A DNA stretch of 64,000 nt from Sclerodactyla briareus (lineage: Eukaryota > Echinodermata > Holothuroidea > Dendrochirotida > Sclerodactylidae). Under the pieces are notes generated by a model, which had not been told where the DNA came from, did not search any database, and saw only the letters and a program-made list of their open reading frames with translations. The stretch is from NCBI GenBank assembly GCA_026419785.1, contig JAODTK010005612.1, forward strand, positions 168,640 through 232,639, given 5' to 3'. The translations under genes and the position numbers were made by a program. Shown piece after piece: positions 1-12,699 of the stretch (within the stretch, counting starts at the first letter, position 1; every line of letters begins with the position of its first letter).

Positions 1-1084
1 TTTCCTCGGACTCGGAGCAGCCTAACACCTATATTATAGTCACTCATGGTTCGCGTGGCGTGGGGCATCTTCATGCATAAAACGTGCATTTCCAGTGATC
101 TAGTGGAAGCTCCGAGAATAAATCAAAACTGGACGCAGACCGGCCATGCACTGTAATGGTAAACGGAACACCGACACAGGTGTTTGTGGTCATTCATGCC
201 ATAAAATTTTTTTTTTCCAAATCCGTGTCACACACATTGCGGTTCAACGTGTCCCGAGGGTGTTTTTTTATTTCCAGAAACGCCTATTCTAACTAGACAT
301 GGGTAGGAGGGTAAAAACCGCCAAAGTGTATATCCCCGCTATTGAGGAATCATTGGGAAGAAGTATCTAACCACCCCCTACAGACCCCCATTTTGGTCAG
401 AAACCAAGATAAACGTAATCCACCAAGTTTGTTGTAACCATGGAAGTTTAAGCACATGAATGATGCAAAGTTGGACCATGAGGGCTTTGAAATGACTTCT
501 AATTATGAGCGAACAACTGTAGCCCCCTCCACCAAAGTTTAATTCAAATCTGACGAGGTATGCGAAATTGCACAAATTTCGCAAATTTGACCTCCGGTGA
601 CCCTTGAAACTCATCCACTATTTTCAGGGATTCAAAATATGTCCCTACTAACAAGTATCTTTAGAATCCGACTAATTTGAAAACATTTCGCATAAATTAT
701 GCAAATTAGCGGACCCCAGCAGTGCAGTGCTGACTGACGTGATAGCCCACTTCCGAGCTCGTCCGAGATTTTACTAGGGCGGACTTGCGTACCAAGTTAG
801 AAGCAATGGATAAAGCGTTTGTTAGTTTAAAGAGTTATTTGCGCTAACGCCTAAGTTTCCGGCGGCCGGAGGCGGCGGAGCCTGGGAGGCGGCGGCTACA
901 CATCCAAAAAAACCCTAATATCCTCGGACACTTCGGTCGGCGGGGGATTAATTATCTGACGAACCTGAAAACCAAATGTTCTGGGGTTACGCTCGCAGCG
1001 CTCCTCGCCCTACAGTGGCATTCCACTCAATAGGGGTTACATGCTGATTACAAATAACACCGAACAGTTTGGTAGTTATGTAAA
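1..1084. other. Non-coding stretch with a GC-rich patch
   Basis: No gene is supported here. All frames are short and show no family signature. The one clear compositional feature is a GC-rich, GGCGG-repeating patch at about 859-897 in otherwise AT-leaning DNA, followed at about 985-1035 by a stretch rich in CGC. I do not recognise either and see no promoter arrangement around them. Confidence 0.5.
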
Positions 1085-1365
1085 TGCAATTAATTACTCC
1101 AAGCCTTTACCACACCTATTCCAATTGAGCTTCTCTGTGAGAGAGGCTCACAGGCAGTTTCAAGTGAGTTTCCACTGTCGTTTCTACAGGCATGGAATGA
1201 GTTGGGTACATTTAAGTTGTGCGCGGCCACAATATAGCCAAATATTAGGGCCAGTGTGGAGGAAATGGGCAAGTCGTTCCAAGGTAAATTAAATGTGACC
1301 ATACAATATAATGGGAATGGTGAAAAACCTGCAGTGTATTCGCCAGAAAAATGTTGCCGAACTAC
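1085..1365 (+). repeat. Dispersed repeat family R1, old partial copy
   Basis: This segment matches the right half of two other copies in the window (27221-28055 and 44313-44870). Shared words, in the same order, include ATTAATTAC with a following CCAA, CTCTGTGAGAG, a TTAGGCCAGTGTGG-like stretch, TTCCAAGGT, and GCAGTGTATTCGCCA followed by GAAAAATGTTGCC. The copy lacks the hairpin and TTCG-rich head of the other two. Opposing short frames over it are not maintained between copies, so I treat it as non-coding. The family name R1 is mine; it could be a MITE or a SINE-like element. Confidence 0.7.
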
Positions 1366-1785
1366 CAAGGACGTTTCGACTGCGTGGTCGTAAGCGTCCA
1401 CTTGGGTAGGCGCGCTGGATTTTACAGTTCGTGCTTCACACTCGTGGAACTTGTCTTTCCAAGGACATTATCCGAGAATCACACCGCCCCAGGCTTGGAC
1501 GGACCTTGCAATCCGATGGGCAACCGATTCTCTGGGGACTCGTGTCTATTTTTCACCTGCATGTATTTTTTTAACTGGTTGTTTACTCAGTTGTGGAAAA
1601 ATTCCATCCAGCCAAACTGGGGACTTTGACATAAGGACTAGACATAGCTAGACCATAGTTGAAAAAAGAACCATGCACACACACTTTTGCAGCAGGGGTT
1701 GAAACAGATAGCATTCGCATGCGACCCGTGGGGAATAATTAGCGATGAATGCACCGTGATAGACATGGGAACATGGCAGCATATC

Positions 1786-1789
<4 letters not shown>

Positions 1790-1829
<40 letters not shown>

Positions 1830-1915
1830 ATAATATATATATTATATATATAGATTATTAATATATATATAATTATATAATATATAATATTATTATAGTA
1901 TAGATATATATATAG
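1790..1915. repeat. (TA)n microsatellite
   Basis: A pure AT dinucleotide run covers about 1790-1826 and continues as an interrupted AT-only tract to about 1915. It is a simple repeat with no function visible. Confidence 0.95.
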
Positions 1916-4660
1916 TACTTCTCAGATTTGTACCCAGAAAAACGTGTTCTCATTATAGTGAAACTTAAGATAGAAGGACCATATTTAGGGTGGTGACCTG
2001 AAGATGTACTCTCAGAAAGTTGCCATTTCCGGCATTTTTGGAGGGTTAAAAAAAAACAACACACACATTACCGTAGACGATCCTTGCAACCTTCTGTTGC
2101 GTTAGCTTAGATGGTCCTCTCTCAAACGCCCCACCCCACCTTCTCAGCGCCGCCCTGGGAGGGGTGAGAAGAGAATTGCCCTTAGACAAATATATTCCTT
2201 ATGGTTTCCGACTAACGTTGTGATCCTTTGTCACTTCTAGCAGGAGTCTGGTGTTTAACGTCAGGATGACGGGGAGGCTGATGGATGATTGATATTGCCC
2301 GATCCGTGATTATCACTGGCCACTTCTTGATGTGGATTATCCTCTCCTCGATCGCCGTGCCGTCGGTGCCTGACGTCACGGTTAGTGCGTTGGGTTTGCA
2401 GTTAGTCGGAGGAGCAAGAATGGACGAAGATACTTTTGTTCACAATGCGTGGAGGAAAAATACTACTGTTGATCACGAAGTGTTGTTCCGTCAAAAGTAA
2501 CGCAGAAAAGCAGGAATTGGATACATGCCTTTTAAAGCCTAGCTTTCAAAGCCCAGGATGTAAACTGCAAATGTCATGATTATATCCGAAATAAAATCCA
2601 CCAATTCATCGACCCCACACACAGGTTAGGGTCGTTAGCTCGATTAGCCAGAATGTGTATGTTCGCCTCGTGTTAACCTAGTCAGTTTTGGTGAGACCTA
2701 ATCAGACTGCTGCAGCCGTCCTGTTTCAATGGGATGCCTGTTCCTATTAAGTCAGCAAATTGTTTTCAATAGTGTTTCTAGTTTGAACTTAAGCATCACT
2801 TCTTTATTAGGGCATTCTTTTTGCTGTTAATTATTATTATTATGTTATTATTGTTGCACCTTCCAGTGGATGATATTGCTCCCATGGATTGACTACACAA
2901 GACCCGGGTCGGTTTGCGGCGACCAGTACAATATCGGCAAGGTTCGGGTGCCTTCTCGAAATGTGTTTCTCTTATGTGTTTATGTGTGTCGGTATTACAT
3001 TCAATTGCAATTGCCAGTTTTGTAACTCCAGTTTGGAGTAGCCGGTAGGATTTTGTACGAAATTGCGTGTCTTTCAACATTTTTTTCAATGGATTATACC
3101 TAGATTAAATTATCCAGACAGTGAAATGAATATTTATTTTTGTCCTCAGCGAATCCGCCTAGGACAAATTCTCTAAGTAACATCCGGAACGAACTTTTCA
3201 AGCCCCAGCCCCCTGTCAATATTTGAAAAAGAAATTAACGCACATAACATGTAGACACTTCCAAACCAATGTTCCTAGCAATTCAACAGTCGCATAGCCT
3301 GTATAGTGTGTGATGACGTTAATTTCAATGTTCACTGGAATGATCGGGCATACGATCGCGATGACATTCTGCGCTATTAATCCAAGAATATATAATTGCT
3401 TCATCGTAATTCGCAGCGCAGTTGGGGAGCTTAACTCTCCCCGCACGGTTGTGCAGACCTATCAGGTATAGTTATCATTCCCAGTTTTCGCATCATAAAA
3501 CGGAAATCCTTTTGGGTCCTGGGGGAAATCTTGCCACATATCAACGTCAGTATTCATATTGCCTTCTCCTTAATTTCAATTTCAATTTGGTACCGTACTA
3601 CTTGAACTAAATTCGAGGAAACCCGGCACTGGAAGAATAACAAAGGACGAATCCTTATGATTGAAATTATGGACGGTTTCGTCTTTTCGTGGATAATCAT
3701 TCTATCTGTCGTCGTCGCTTCCATATTATTTTTTCTTCTTGAGAAATAAAGTTGTTGTCATAACACTACGAACTACCTCATATTGTCTTTAGAGAATTTC
3801 GACGGAAATAACATTTTATAGTTCCGAGTCGACGTGAAAGGACGCCTCCAGTATTAACCGGAATTCCGCGTATAGCGAATCATTAGAGAGGCAATAAACA
3901 TTTATTGGAGTGTTTGCTTAACCACATTTGACGATAGCTACAGAATTAGCGACTTTTCCTCATCCCGTGGCACGTTGGTTTCCGACATTTCGTTTCACAA
4001 GTCCGTCCAATTCGAATAAGCATGACAGACGTACGTATCTGAATGAGTAAACAATTATTTAGTGGCTATCATTCTATGTGTGGTCAGGTGACTTCACTAC
4101 TCTAGCTGCGTACTCGATAGTGGACTGGCTTATTCTGAATATGTGGTGATCTAATGAGATTAAGTGGACTAGTTCATTTGGTGCTTTTAACAAATTTTAA
4201 GGTAACCAACTATTTTTTCATTTTGGTCATCTGCTTTTGTAATGAACATAGTGTACAAATAACAAAACATACAAACACTATTGATAACTTGGAAACAACA
4301 CATTAAAAGCCTATCCAAGTGTTACTGCTCAATTGATCGAATAGCTTATAGTTACCATAGAGTCCCCGCTGATGCGTACCGGTCCACTCGTGAGTTTTCT
4401 TGAAAAAAATGCGGCAATCGTGTCGCTTTTTTTCAACATTTTTCTTTCCAATTGAAGAGGGGTTCCTTTTCTGTAGTACCCATGATGTTACTATAACATG
4501 AGCATGATATTCTTTTCGACAGTGCCTAACTAACGTATGGAACGTGACAGGCCTTTAAATCACTTCCACCTCTATTTTGTTTAGGTGAATACAATGCAGT
4601 AACGCGATTCGATTTCAGGACGCCATTGAAGACTCATCTAACAACCCTGAATGACTTGAG
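1916..4660. other. Stretch without recognisable features
   Basis: I find no supported gene or repeat pair in this interval. It contains one palindromic TGACGTCA word at 2371 and a short ATT repeat near 2830. A 71-codon frame at 2285-2500 (+) has a hydrophobic start resembling a signal peptide, but nothing else marks it as coding. Confidence 0.4.
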
Positions 4661-4664
4661 TAAT

Positions 4665-4960
4665 GATCACTTTTCTACCAATGCTCCAATGATATCGAGG
4701 GAGGGTGGAACCAATCCCAACCTTATCACGAGATCGGTACTTATGCCCCAGCGTTGCGGCTGAATGTGGCTTGCACCTAGGGAAGTCCCTCCGGGGACAA
4801 CGGTGATGTGGCATAACTGTTCGTGTGCCCTGTGCGAACAGCAAGGGTTGTGCACTATTAGTGTGGGGGTAAAGTTTCGCAATGATCAGGGGGTATGATT
4901 GTGAAGCGCTTTGAGATGTGGGTTGCCAAATATCAGGCGCTATACCAGCGAAATCCATTA
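4665..4960 (+). repeat. SINE-like repeat with LINE-type 3' tail
   Basis: The left end (AATGCTCCAATGATATCG, then GGAACCAATCCCAACC) resembles 41890-41940. The right end (GTGAAGCGCTTTGAG, a short spacer, then GGCGCTATAC) has the layout of the 3' tails of CR1/L2-type LINEs and their partner SINEs. The LINE fragment at 17940-18510 ends in the same way (TGTAAAGCGCTTAGAG, spacer, GCGCGATATAA). I infer a short retroposon mobilised by a LINE of that type. Frames of up to 125 codons on the minus strand here are not recognisable proteins. Confidence 0.5.
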
Positions 4961-5919
4961 TCTTGAATATTCGATCGGTGTACTCCATAATTCCACCACT
5001 TTCTCGGGACGCCACAGGAGCAATGAAAGTTCTACTATCAAGCCTGACTACAACTAACAGAAACCCTCATTATCCCCCGCCCCCCCCCCGTTAGAATCAA
5101 GTCAGCGTAGATAAAGCCCGCGCCCATCGTAACTGCGAAGACAGCCACCTGTAGTCAAAACCGTCCGCTGGGATGGAATCGGAAAATTCGGATGTATCTT
5201 CCTTTGGGGAAATAGATTTGCCTGTCGGAAATATGGTGTTCCAGTAGTCCAAGATTTGAAGTTGAGGCTAACTTGCAACCCCAGCAAAGGATCTCAATTC
5301 TATCTGTAAAGTCTCATTTAATCTGATGGTCTGCCAGGAACTGAATGTTCGAAAGAACTGACCTCCATGACCTTCGTTATAATTGAAATCAGCAAATAAT
5401 TCATTACCAATGCAGACTTTGGCCCCTTGTATTTTTTCATTACCTCCTCAAAGCTAACCCTCGACAAGTGGCTCAATTATCCAATCGACTGCATCCCTTT
5501 TTTAATCAATATTTGTTTGAGATAAATTGAAATAAACTAGCTGATAATTAACGAATACTGAACATGTTCATTAGTGCGAGTATCCATATATAGGGTTTTA
5601 AAATATTCACAGGTTTAGCAATCAGGCCCAATATATGTTTAAAATTGAGAACACATCACGTTTCAGAACGTTATATTTACCATATGAGAAAGCTCAAATA
5701 GTGTCAGGTATGTGTTTAGTTCCTGAACAGCTTACCAAAGACGAAACCACAGGGTACAGGGGGGTCCTACCCCAATTTCATCGGGCCCCACACCCAGGTT
5801 CTTATTCGTATACACAAGCAGTTGCTTATTACTGTTGTGTGAAATTGCCTCCTCCTCCCACCCTCATTTTCCAACTAATGGTTCACCCTCACAAGGCATG
5901 AATCGTTGAAGATATTTCC
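4961..5919. other. Stretch without a gene; one poly(C) tract
   Basis: The interval holds a 10-C run at 5080-5089 and no frame with a recognisable product. Short frames at 5102-5287 (-) and 5635-5901 (+) look like chance openings. Confidence 0.4.
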
Positions 5920-5927
5920 CCCTAAAC

Positions 5928-6211
5928 CAGGGGTTCCCAACCTTTTTCTCCCCAGCTCCCCCTTGCCTTCCGCTTGGAGCCGTCCCCTCATGAAAACATT
6001 ATAATTGAAGGTTGATAGGTGAGGAGATGCGTGAAAGGTTTTAAAACTTGCGATGGTAATTGTGTTTGTAAACGAGAAGAATTCACAACTCGAAAATATC
6101 CTAGCAGGAATGATCACTTCGGTATACATTTTCTTCTCCCCTGAAATCTTGAAAAAAACCCCCTCCCCCCCCCCTCCCTGAAGGAAATTTCCTCCTGGTT
6201 GGGAACCACTG
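5928..6211. mobile_element. hAT-superfamily non-autonomous DNA transposon (MITE)
   Basis: The element begins CAGGGGTTCCCAACC and ends GGTTGGGAACCACTG, giving 15-bp terminal inverted repeats with one mismatch. It is flanked on both sides by the identical 8-bp word CCCTAAAC (5920-5927 and 6212-6219). An 8-bp target-site duplication with CAGNGGTTC-type ends is the hallmark of the hAT superfamily (Charlie-like ends). At 284 bp with no transposase it is non-autonomous. The perfect flanking duplication argues that the insertion is not very old. A 10-C run sits inside at about 6165-6174. Confidence 0.92.
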
Positions 6212-6219
6212 CCCTAAAC

Positions 6220-6892
6220 AATCAGTGGATACCGATATAAGTCCTGCACATTATCGACATCGAGGAACTGCAGCCACCAACCATCAGAGCTAATGTCGTG
6301 CAGAGGCAAGTTTGGTGTTGGCGTTGACTTATTCCAACTCACTCCGATCCGAGAATTAGGGTAAGTAAACAGAATTGACACTGGCGGAAATTATAACTTG
6401 ATTGGATGATCGATAATACGGCTTGGGCGGTGGGGCAATCGAATCTCTGCGTTCAACGGTAATCTTCTTATAGATCGGTTAATTAACGAGTTTGCATTAA
6501 AGGGACCCTTGTTATTATTCCAGTATGAACTTAATTGTGAGGCACGATTTCCTGTCAATTAATTTTGCAGTGGGTTGATATTATTGACTATATCGTAATT
6601 CTCTCCAGTTCCACTTTGTCAAGACGAAGAGTAGAAATCGTGACGAGAAAGTCGTAAAACAGCGAAACCACCACTCACGTCATCCAATTGTGGGCGGAGT
6701 TGGGTAGTATTTTTTACTTGTGCTGTATTTGTTGTCGACGGATCCAAATAAATGGGACAGTGATAAATGAAGCACGGGGGCCAATAGTAAGTAACGTGAA
6801 ATAGAAGCGTTTTGAAGGAAAGGCAATGGATGGCTTGGCAGGATACGTGCATATCGAACGCCATGTACACAAAGTATTGTGTAGAATTACAT
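6220..6892. other. Stretch without recognisable features
   Basis: No gene or repeat is supported. A 121-codon minus-strand frame (6619-6984) overlaps the inverted-repeat element to its right and has no recognisable domain. Confidence 0.4.
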
Positions 6893-7018
6893 AATGCTGT
6901 GTAACTAGCCCTGGTGTAAATATTGTGTAAACAGTACACACAAATTATACAGAATATACACAATGATCGTGTTAATCCTTGCACAACACCGGGATAGGTG
7001 TGCTAGTTACACAGCATT
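6893..7018 (-). mobile_element. Short inverted-repeat element (MITE-like), copy 1
   Basis: The left end AATGCTGTGTAACTAGC and the right end GCTAGTTACACAGCATT are perfect 17-bp inverted repeats, 126 bp end to end. The inverse complement of the right part (ACTAGCACACCTATCCCGGTGTTGTG) is also present at 16726-16800, so this belongs to a dispersed family. I see no clean target duplication and cannot assign a superfamily. Confidence 0.65.
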
Positions 7019-9299
7019 TTTAAGAGTGTAGCCAGGTGGGGGTTGCCTTCATTCGTTGGCACTTGATATACTCAACCACTTACCCACACAATTACACAAC
7101 ACGGTGACATTTGGTAAACTTCTGTCAAGGGTTACTGATAATATTTCCGAATCCAATTAAAAAAAAAATCTCAGGCATTACACTACCCTATATAATAGTT
7201 GGACAACGTCCTCGAAACGTGTTATGTTTACTATTCGAAAACTGCAGTCAAAGCAGTGTTTACAAAAAAGTACTTTCAAACAATTATTTTGAGACGACAA
7301 CTCTCATACAGCCATATTGCTGAACATCGAACACAACCGAGGTAGATTCTCGAAACCATATTCAAAGAGCATGATTCGACTTTCTAATCCAATGCCCTCC
7401 CACCCGACTGATGCATCAGATTTATAACAGCGTACATGTTGGGCAGAACCATGCACTGTCAATATAGAATTGTATTTTCAGCTTAGTCAGAGAAGGGATA
7501 AGTGGGCGTATATTTTTCATTTGACAACTGGTATGAGTCCCAAACGTGTCCACATAATATTCGCATTCGCTGTATATCCACGATACGAATCTACCCGAAA
7601 ACAACTTCTTGTTGTCATAATCGGTTTCGCGATTAGTTGAAGAAGTATGGGATTGATGGTTCCATACCCGAATGAGGATTTTTTTTTCTTGGGGGGGGGG
7701 GATGGTTCCTTCTACAATTTCACATTTCAGTTCAATCAGGATTCATCTACTTGAAGTTGTTTCATTAAACTGCCACCAGTATCCTGGGTCATTATGTGGT
7801 ACCACCGTAATATGTTCTCTGCATGCCTTCGTAGTAAGAAAATCACTGTGTGCTTATGCCAGCTGCAATCGTCGGGGTCACAGTAAATTAAACCAAAGTT
7901 AAAATGCGCATCACTAATCGAACCCGCATAATTCAAGCCAACGTTTCTTCCCGCTCCATCTCTCTCGCTGGTAGGAAAACAAAAGGGCCCTCCGGTGACC
8001 TTAACATAGCGACTGAGGCGAGCGCGACTGAAACCTCGAGCAAAACTAGATCAAATCATACCTGACCGGTACATCGATGGAGTTTCCTACGCAACTTGGG
8101 TTTTGAATGATAATACCGGTGGAGAGCGCGAATAGAACTAGGGGGTGCGCCTTCCAGTAATACTAGGTAATGCCTGCATAATGTGGCGTAATTTGGGTTT
8201 TGTGTAGCGCGTACTCTTATCCATGAGCTATGTGTGGAAAACAAAAAATGGTCGGAATAACTCATTCACGTCATTGTGGAAATTATCTATACTTAGGCAC
8301 AGTTGACCTGCAACCATGTATAATTCTGCGATTTACTTGAGTACATGGCTGTACCCTTGAGGTCATTCAATATGAGATGAATATCCTGGCTCAAAACTAT
8401 ATTTCTGCGAGCCCTGCGACAAACGCATGAAACTGGGAGTTTGAATTAGAATATAATGTGCAAATTCCATCGAAACGTCAGCTGCAAAATTTTGAGATTT
8501 CCATTAGGCCTAGTTCTTTTTTCATCATTTCAGATACGATCTGTTCCATGTCACGTGACCGTCTAGGCCAATGCAGATCATATCATTGTCTCTGACCTAA
8601 TCCAATTCGTACTTTTAATAATCTCTATTTCTCATCTATTTAAATAGAGTCGGATTCCGCAAAGAAAAAAATACTGAGAGGAACTGTCATGACCATGACT
8701 CTTCCCTCTGATAACAGAAGCACACATTTTTGGTGAACGTTTACTCAGTGTTGGGGAAACTAGCACTTGGCTAAAGATGTTTCGGAGCAACTTTCTAAAT
8801 GTTTAGCAAAAGTTAAGGAATCACCAGTTTTCTCGAACCATTCAGCGATATGTTTACCCATTTTCACCACGTGCTAGAATGTTTACATGGCTTGAAGTTA
8901 TTCCCTCAAGTACTGCCTGAAATACTCCACCCACACCCCATCATTAACTAAATGTTTTCCTATGAAGTTCAGCGAGAAGTTCCCTCACTAGTGAGAAAAA
9001 TTTATATGTATTTCGTTAATGGATGTATATTTCCGTAACCCCGCCAGCGCATTAATTGTGTTATTTTATTTCCTGTCTTTCTGTATATTAATTAAAATTA
9101 TTTTATTTCCCCATGCTCGCTCACATCGGCGCCATCAATCACCGTCTATCTCGGAGAAGTGTTATATATATAATTAATCTGAGCTCACTCAGGATTAGAC
9201 AGACATTAGGGTTCACGTAGCATCCGGGGTCGGTTTTAGATTTCGTTAAACATTGCCTATTTTGATTTCCTCGCCCAACACTAGAAGCGTATCTTTCTG
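7019..9299. other. Stretch without recognisable features
   Basis: The interval has a 12-G run at 7690-7701 and otherwise unremarkable AT-leaning DNA. Frames of 60-76 codons occur on both strands and look like chance. No repeat partner inside the window was found by eye. Confidence 0.4.
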
Positions 9300-9450
9300 C
9301 TAAACTAAATATGAAAGAGCGTCGGAGACTTGAGGTAAACCTTCGGGCTGGTTATTTGAATGGTCGTGAATTCGAATCTCGGAGGGAGCCAGCTGCGGTT
9401 TCCGTTGTGTCATTGGTCATTCGACTATAGTATACACATTATTACATCCG
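9300..9450 (+). repeat. Possible tRNA-derived SINE remnant
   Basis: The word GAATTCGAATCTC at about 9368 resembles a degenerate RNA polymerase III B box (GGTTCGAATCC). It is followed by GGAGGGAGCCAGCTGCGG and GTTGTGTCATTGG, an arrangement common in tRNA-type SINEs. A matching A box is not clear, so the call is weak. Confidence 0.3.
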
Positions 9451-9907
9451 TGTGGTGTCCGCTATTTGGTCACGGGGCTTACTAAGCGGAGTCGGTACCT
9501 GGGGATGAACGATGGCAACCACCGCAGGTCCCCCTTACCCCCAATGCTTCCGAGGTCTGGGTTAGTATTGCAAATGTATTTTATCACTTTCCACTTTCAC
9601 GAGCTGACTGCTATTTATCTGTTATATTTTTCTTTGTTTTTTGTGAGGAGAGGCGAACATGCAGTCTCGAAACTCCTGTAAGATTCCCTCCCTTTCCAGG
9701 CTCGCTTCCCTCACGTGCAGATCATACTGTCTCGGATCTCAATTTTCACTTTCACTTATATCCGTGAACCAGCATCAATGCCTATATAGTTGTCACAACG
9801 AGTACCTCATGTTTGTTTAATTTCGTTTAAACTTTCAGATTATATATATCTACCTAACAGTATATTCTCAACAGTAGCAGGGAAAGCCCCAAACGAGAAT
9901 GAGACAT

Positions 9908-10066
9908 GTAGACAGACAGACGTCTGTCTGTCCATATCATGTAGACAGGCACACAAAAAGACAGACAGGCAGACGGACGGACAGACAGAAAAAAACAATC
10001 AAACAATCAGGCAGTCATTCGGAGATAGATGATAGATAGATATATAGATAGATAGATAGATAGATT
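9908..10066. repeat. (GACA)n and (GATA)n microsatellites
   Basis: A GACA-rich tract covers about 9908-9990 and includes a perfect 22-bp palindrome at 9911-9932 made of three GACA-type units facing their complement. An (ATAG)n tract follows at about 10022-10066. Confidence 0.9.
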
Positions 10067-10739
10067 ACTCGAAGTGCTGCGACGCAAATACTAAGCGGAG
10101 CCATTGGTCCACACTGCCCATAGCCTGCCGCTAAACTGCCTCAAATACCGCCTCACTATAATTCCGATTCCCCTTCCCCTTCGAGAAAAAACCGGCATAT
10201 TTATTGTGCCGTGCATATTAAACAATCGACCTTCCTCTTCGTATGTTCTTCTATTCCCCTCCCTATTTTCCTCTCGCAATCCCTCCCTCCCTGCCTCATA
10301 ACACCTTCTGTGTTTCTCGCCTTCTTGGCTTCCCTCGCAGGCGCTGATTAAATTAACTCTCTAAAGCGCCATGTGTTTCCTGACGACAGGGAGCAATGGG
10401 CTGGAATTTTATTAAATTTGCGGCGACGCTCAGGTCCTAGTCTCATCACGTAAGTGACCGCCTTCAGCGGTGTACTGTGATTATGGAACGTTCTATTCCA
10501 CTCAACGGATAGAATCTCCGTTTGCATTTTCCAGCCATTCCGTATAATAGGCTACTGCATCGTCTGCGTATCGTGTATGGAAAATGCCACACAAACTACA
10601 CACATACATAGATAGGCACATACGCATGGAAATGGACACGGAATAGTATCCATTGAAACCAGTATCTGTCGAGGGACGATGCATGGTACTAGACAGAACA
10701 CGATAACTTCCATGATTCCATTCGCCCAATCCAGATGTA

Positions 10740-11790
10740 CGACAACATATGCATATTTCAGATATGTTAGCCGTATATGTGACATGGCTATTTGCTAGAG
10801 ATGTCACCTGCTGATGTGTAACAAGCATAATTAGGCTAGTTATCGTATAGGGTTGCAGATTTACACAAACCTATGTTAGGTCCAGTAGTTGCAGATGAGA
10901 GATGTGGCACAGTAATGTGTGCAATTTGTGCATATTGTAAGTATTGTACTTGCAGATGAGACAACAAATTAGTGAACAGCATATGTTAGGAATGGTCACT
11001 TGCAGATGAGACACAGATGTATGCACGATATTGTGATTGCATGTACATACCACAGTAATTTGTTTGCAGCACAAACATGTGACAGATGTACTTGTTCAAA
11101 AAATGACGCAAGCAAATGCTAGCTTTAAATGTGGAGACGAGCATATGTTATGTATCGTATGTTGTTGATGTGTGACCAACAATAAATGTTAGATAGTATC
11201 GCTAAGATAATACCGATATTGACATTGCATATAGTTGCAAAATGTGACACAACTATATGTTAGAGAATGTATTGCCGTAGAGATGTCACGATATTATTGT
11301 GAGTGAGTGAGTGAGTGAGTGAGTGAGTGAGTGAGTGAGTGAGTGAGTGAGTGAGGGGGAGGGATGAGTGACACAAGCTTATGCTAGATATTGTGGCTGC
11401 AGACAAAACACAAGTTATTGTGCAATATTTTGTAACTATTGATAGATAGACACAAACATAAGTTAGATATCGAACTCGCTAATAGGAAAGTATACGCAAC
11501 CCAACTGAAATATTACACGTTTCTAGTTGTGAGCTATTCTAGTTGCAATGGACACAGTTGCAGATGTGACAAAAGCATAGGTTATCGGAGATGAAGTTGT
11601 AGCGTTAGATAATAGATAGGATATGAAGGAAATGTTGACACAAGGTCAGCTCCAGATCTAACACAAGCACATGATAGATATACTTGTTCCAAATATCACA
11701 CAAGCATATGCTATATAAATTTGAACCAATCATATTTCGGATGTAATTTGAGATGAGGCACAGACCTATGTTATGCATGGTACCTCTAGC
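10740..11790. repeat. Degenerate satellite/minisatellite array (~40-bp unit) with embedded (GTGA)n
   Basis: A degenerate unit of roughly TTGCAGATGTGACACAAG followed by CATATGTTAGATATTGT recurs across the interval. The CATATGTTAG-like word appears near 10869, 10978, 11141, 11179, 11250, 11379, 11455, 11573, 11658, 11704 and 11765. GCAGATGAGACA-like words alternate with it. Spacing is irregular, from about 38 to 160 bp, as expected for an old decaying array. A pure (GAGT)n microsatellite of about 55 bp lies inside at 11299-11354. Frames here are by-products of the repeat. Confidence 0.75.
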
Positions 11791-12309
11791 CTAGACAATT
11801 TCTTTTCCGCAAGTTTCTGCAGACATTTTTCTCCCTCTGATGTCTCTAATGAACCAATCATTTGGACAGAGGCCCTAACTACATGTGCAGGGGAATTCTA
11901 GTCGTAGGAACTACCCGACCCCAGCAATCCGAATACCGAGAGTCGTATAGCTCTATATCCAACGCCAACATTTGTAAGATATGATCGTACCAGATACGAT
12001 CTCTATGAAGGTTCTGCTAGGCTAACTGCCCTCAAATGTGAGCTTAGGCGTGTGTTATCGATTATTCGAAGCACGCTCGTATGTGCATATCATTCTCCTT
12101 CTGTTAGGGTATTCCTGGAATTACTTCCTAGTCACCTAGATCGGTGATTTATCCAGTGCTATATATGTACTATTTCAGCCTTTTCCCTCGTATGGACAAA
12201 TATTAATACTCCCTCAAATCATTGAAGTAGAATAAAAAAAAATCATAAAGAATCCCTTATCCAATAAAAAGAACGCATGCACCGCTCTTTATGCCAATTG
12301 GGATTTGAA
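11791..12309. other. Stretch without recognisable features
   Basis: No gene or repeat partner is supported here. Confidence 0.4.
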
Positions 12310-12690
12310 ATTCCGAAGTCTGAAGGAACCGCAAGAAAAGATGTTGACCAGTTCGTCGTCATTTATCACATCGAAATACTATCGCCAACACTATCGCACG
12401 TTTATCACTATTTCCTTCCTACTGTTTGTTGTGTTCCGAGCGCGTATTTCAAAATACTATCGGCTGAAGACCTACACTATCGCACGATTTTTTCAGTATT
12501 TTCTACTGTTCATTGTGTTTTCGTGCGCGTATGTCAAAACACTGTCGGCTATAGTCCTACAGTATCGCACGCTTATCAGTACTTTACTTTTTTATTTTGT
12601 TTTCGTGCACGTATGTCAAAAGGCTATCTGCTGAAGTCGTACACTATTGCACGATTATCAGTATTTTCTATTGTGCTTTCGTGCTCGCCA
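12310..12690. repeat. Tandem repeat, about four units of 82-86 bp
   Basis: The motif CTATCGCACG or a one-base variant recurs with CGCACG/TGCACG at 12395, 12481, 12566 and 12648, giving periods of 86, 85 and 82 bp. Each is preceded by an ATACTATCGGCTGAAG-like segment and followed by a TTTTCGTGCGCGTATGTC-like segment. Frames of up to 159 codons on the plus strand arise because the unit lacks stops in some phases. They change phase from unit to unit and are not evidence of a protein. Confidence 0.85.
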
Positions 12691-12699
12691 ATCATGAAA

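Noticed and set aside
9300-9450. Functional tRNA gene at the B-box-like word
   Set aside because: No foldable acceptor stem or clear A box; at best a SINE remnant.
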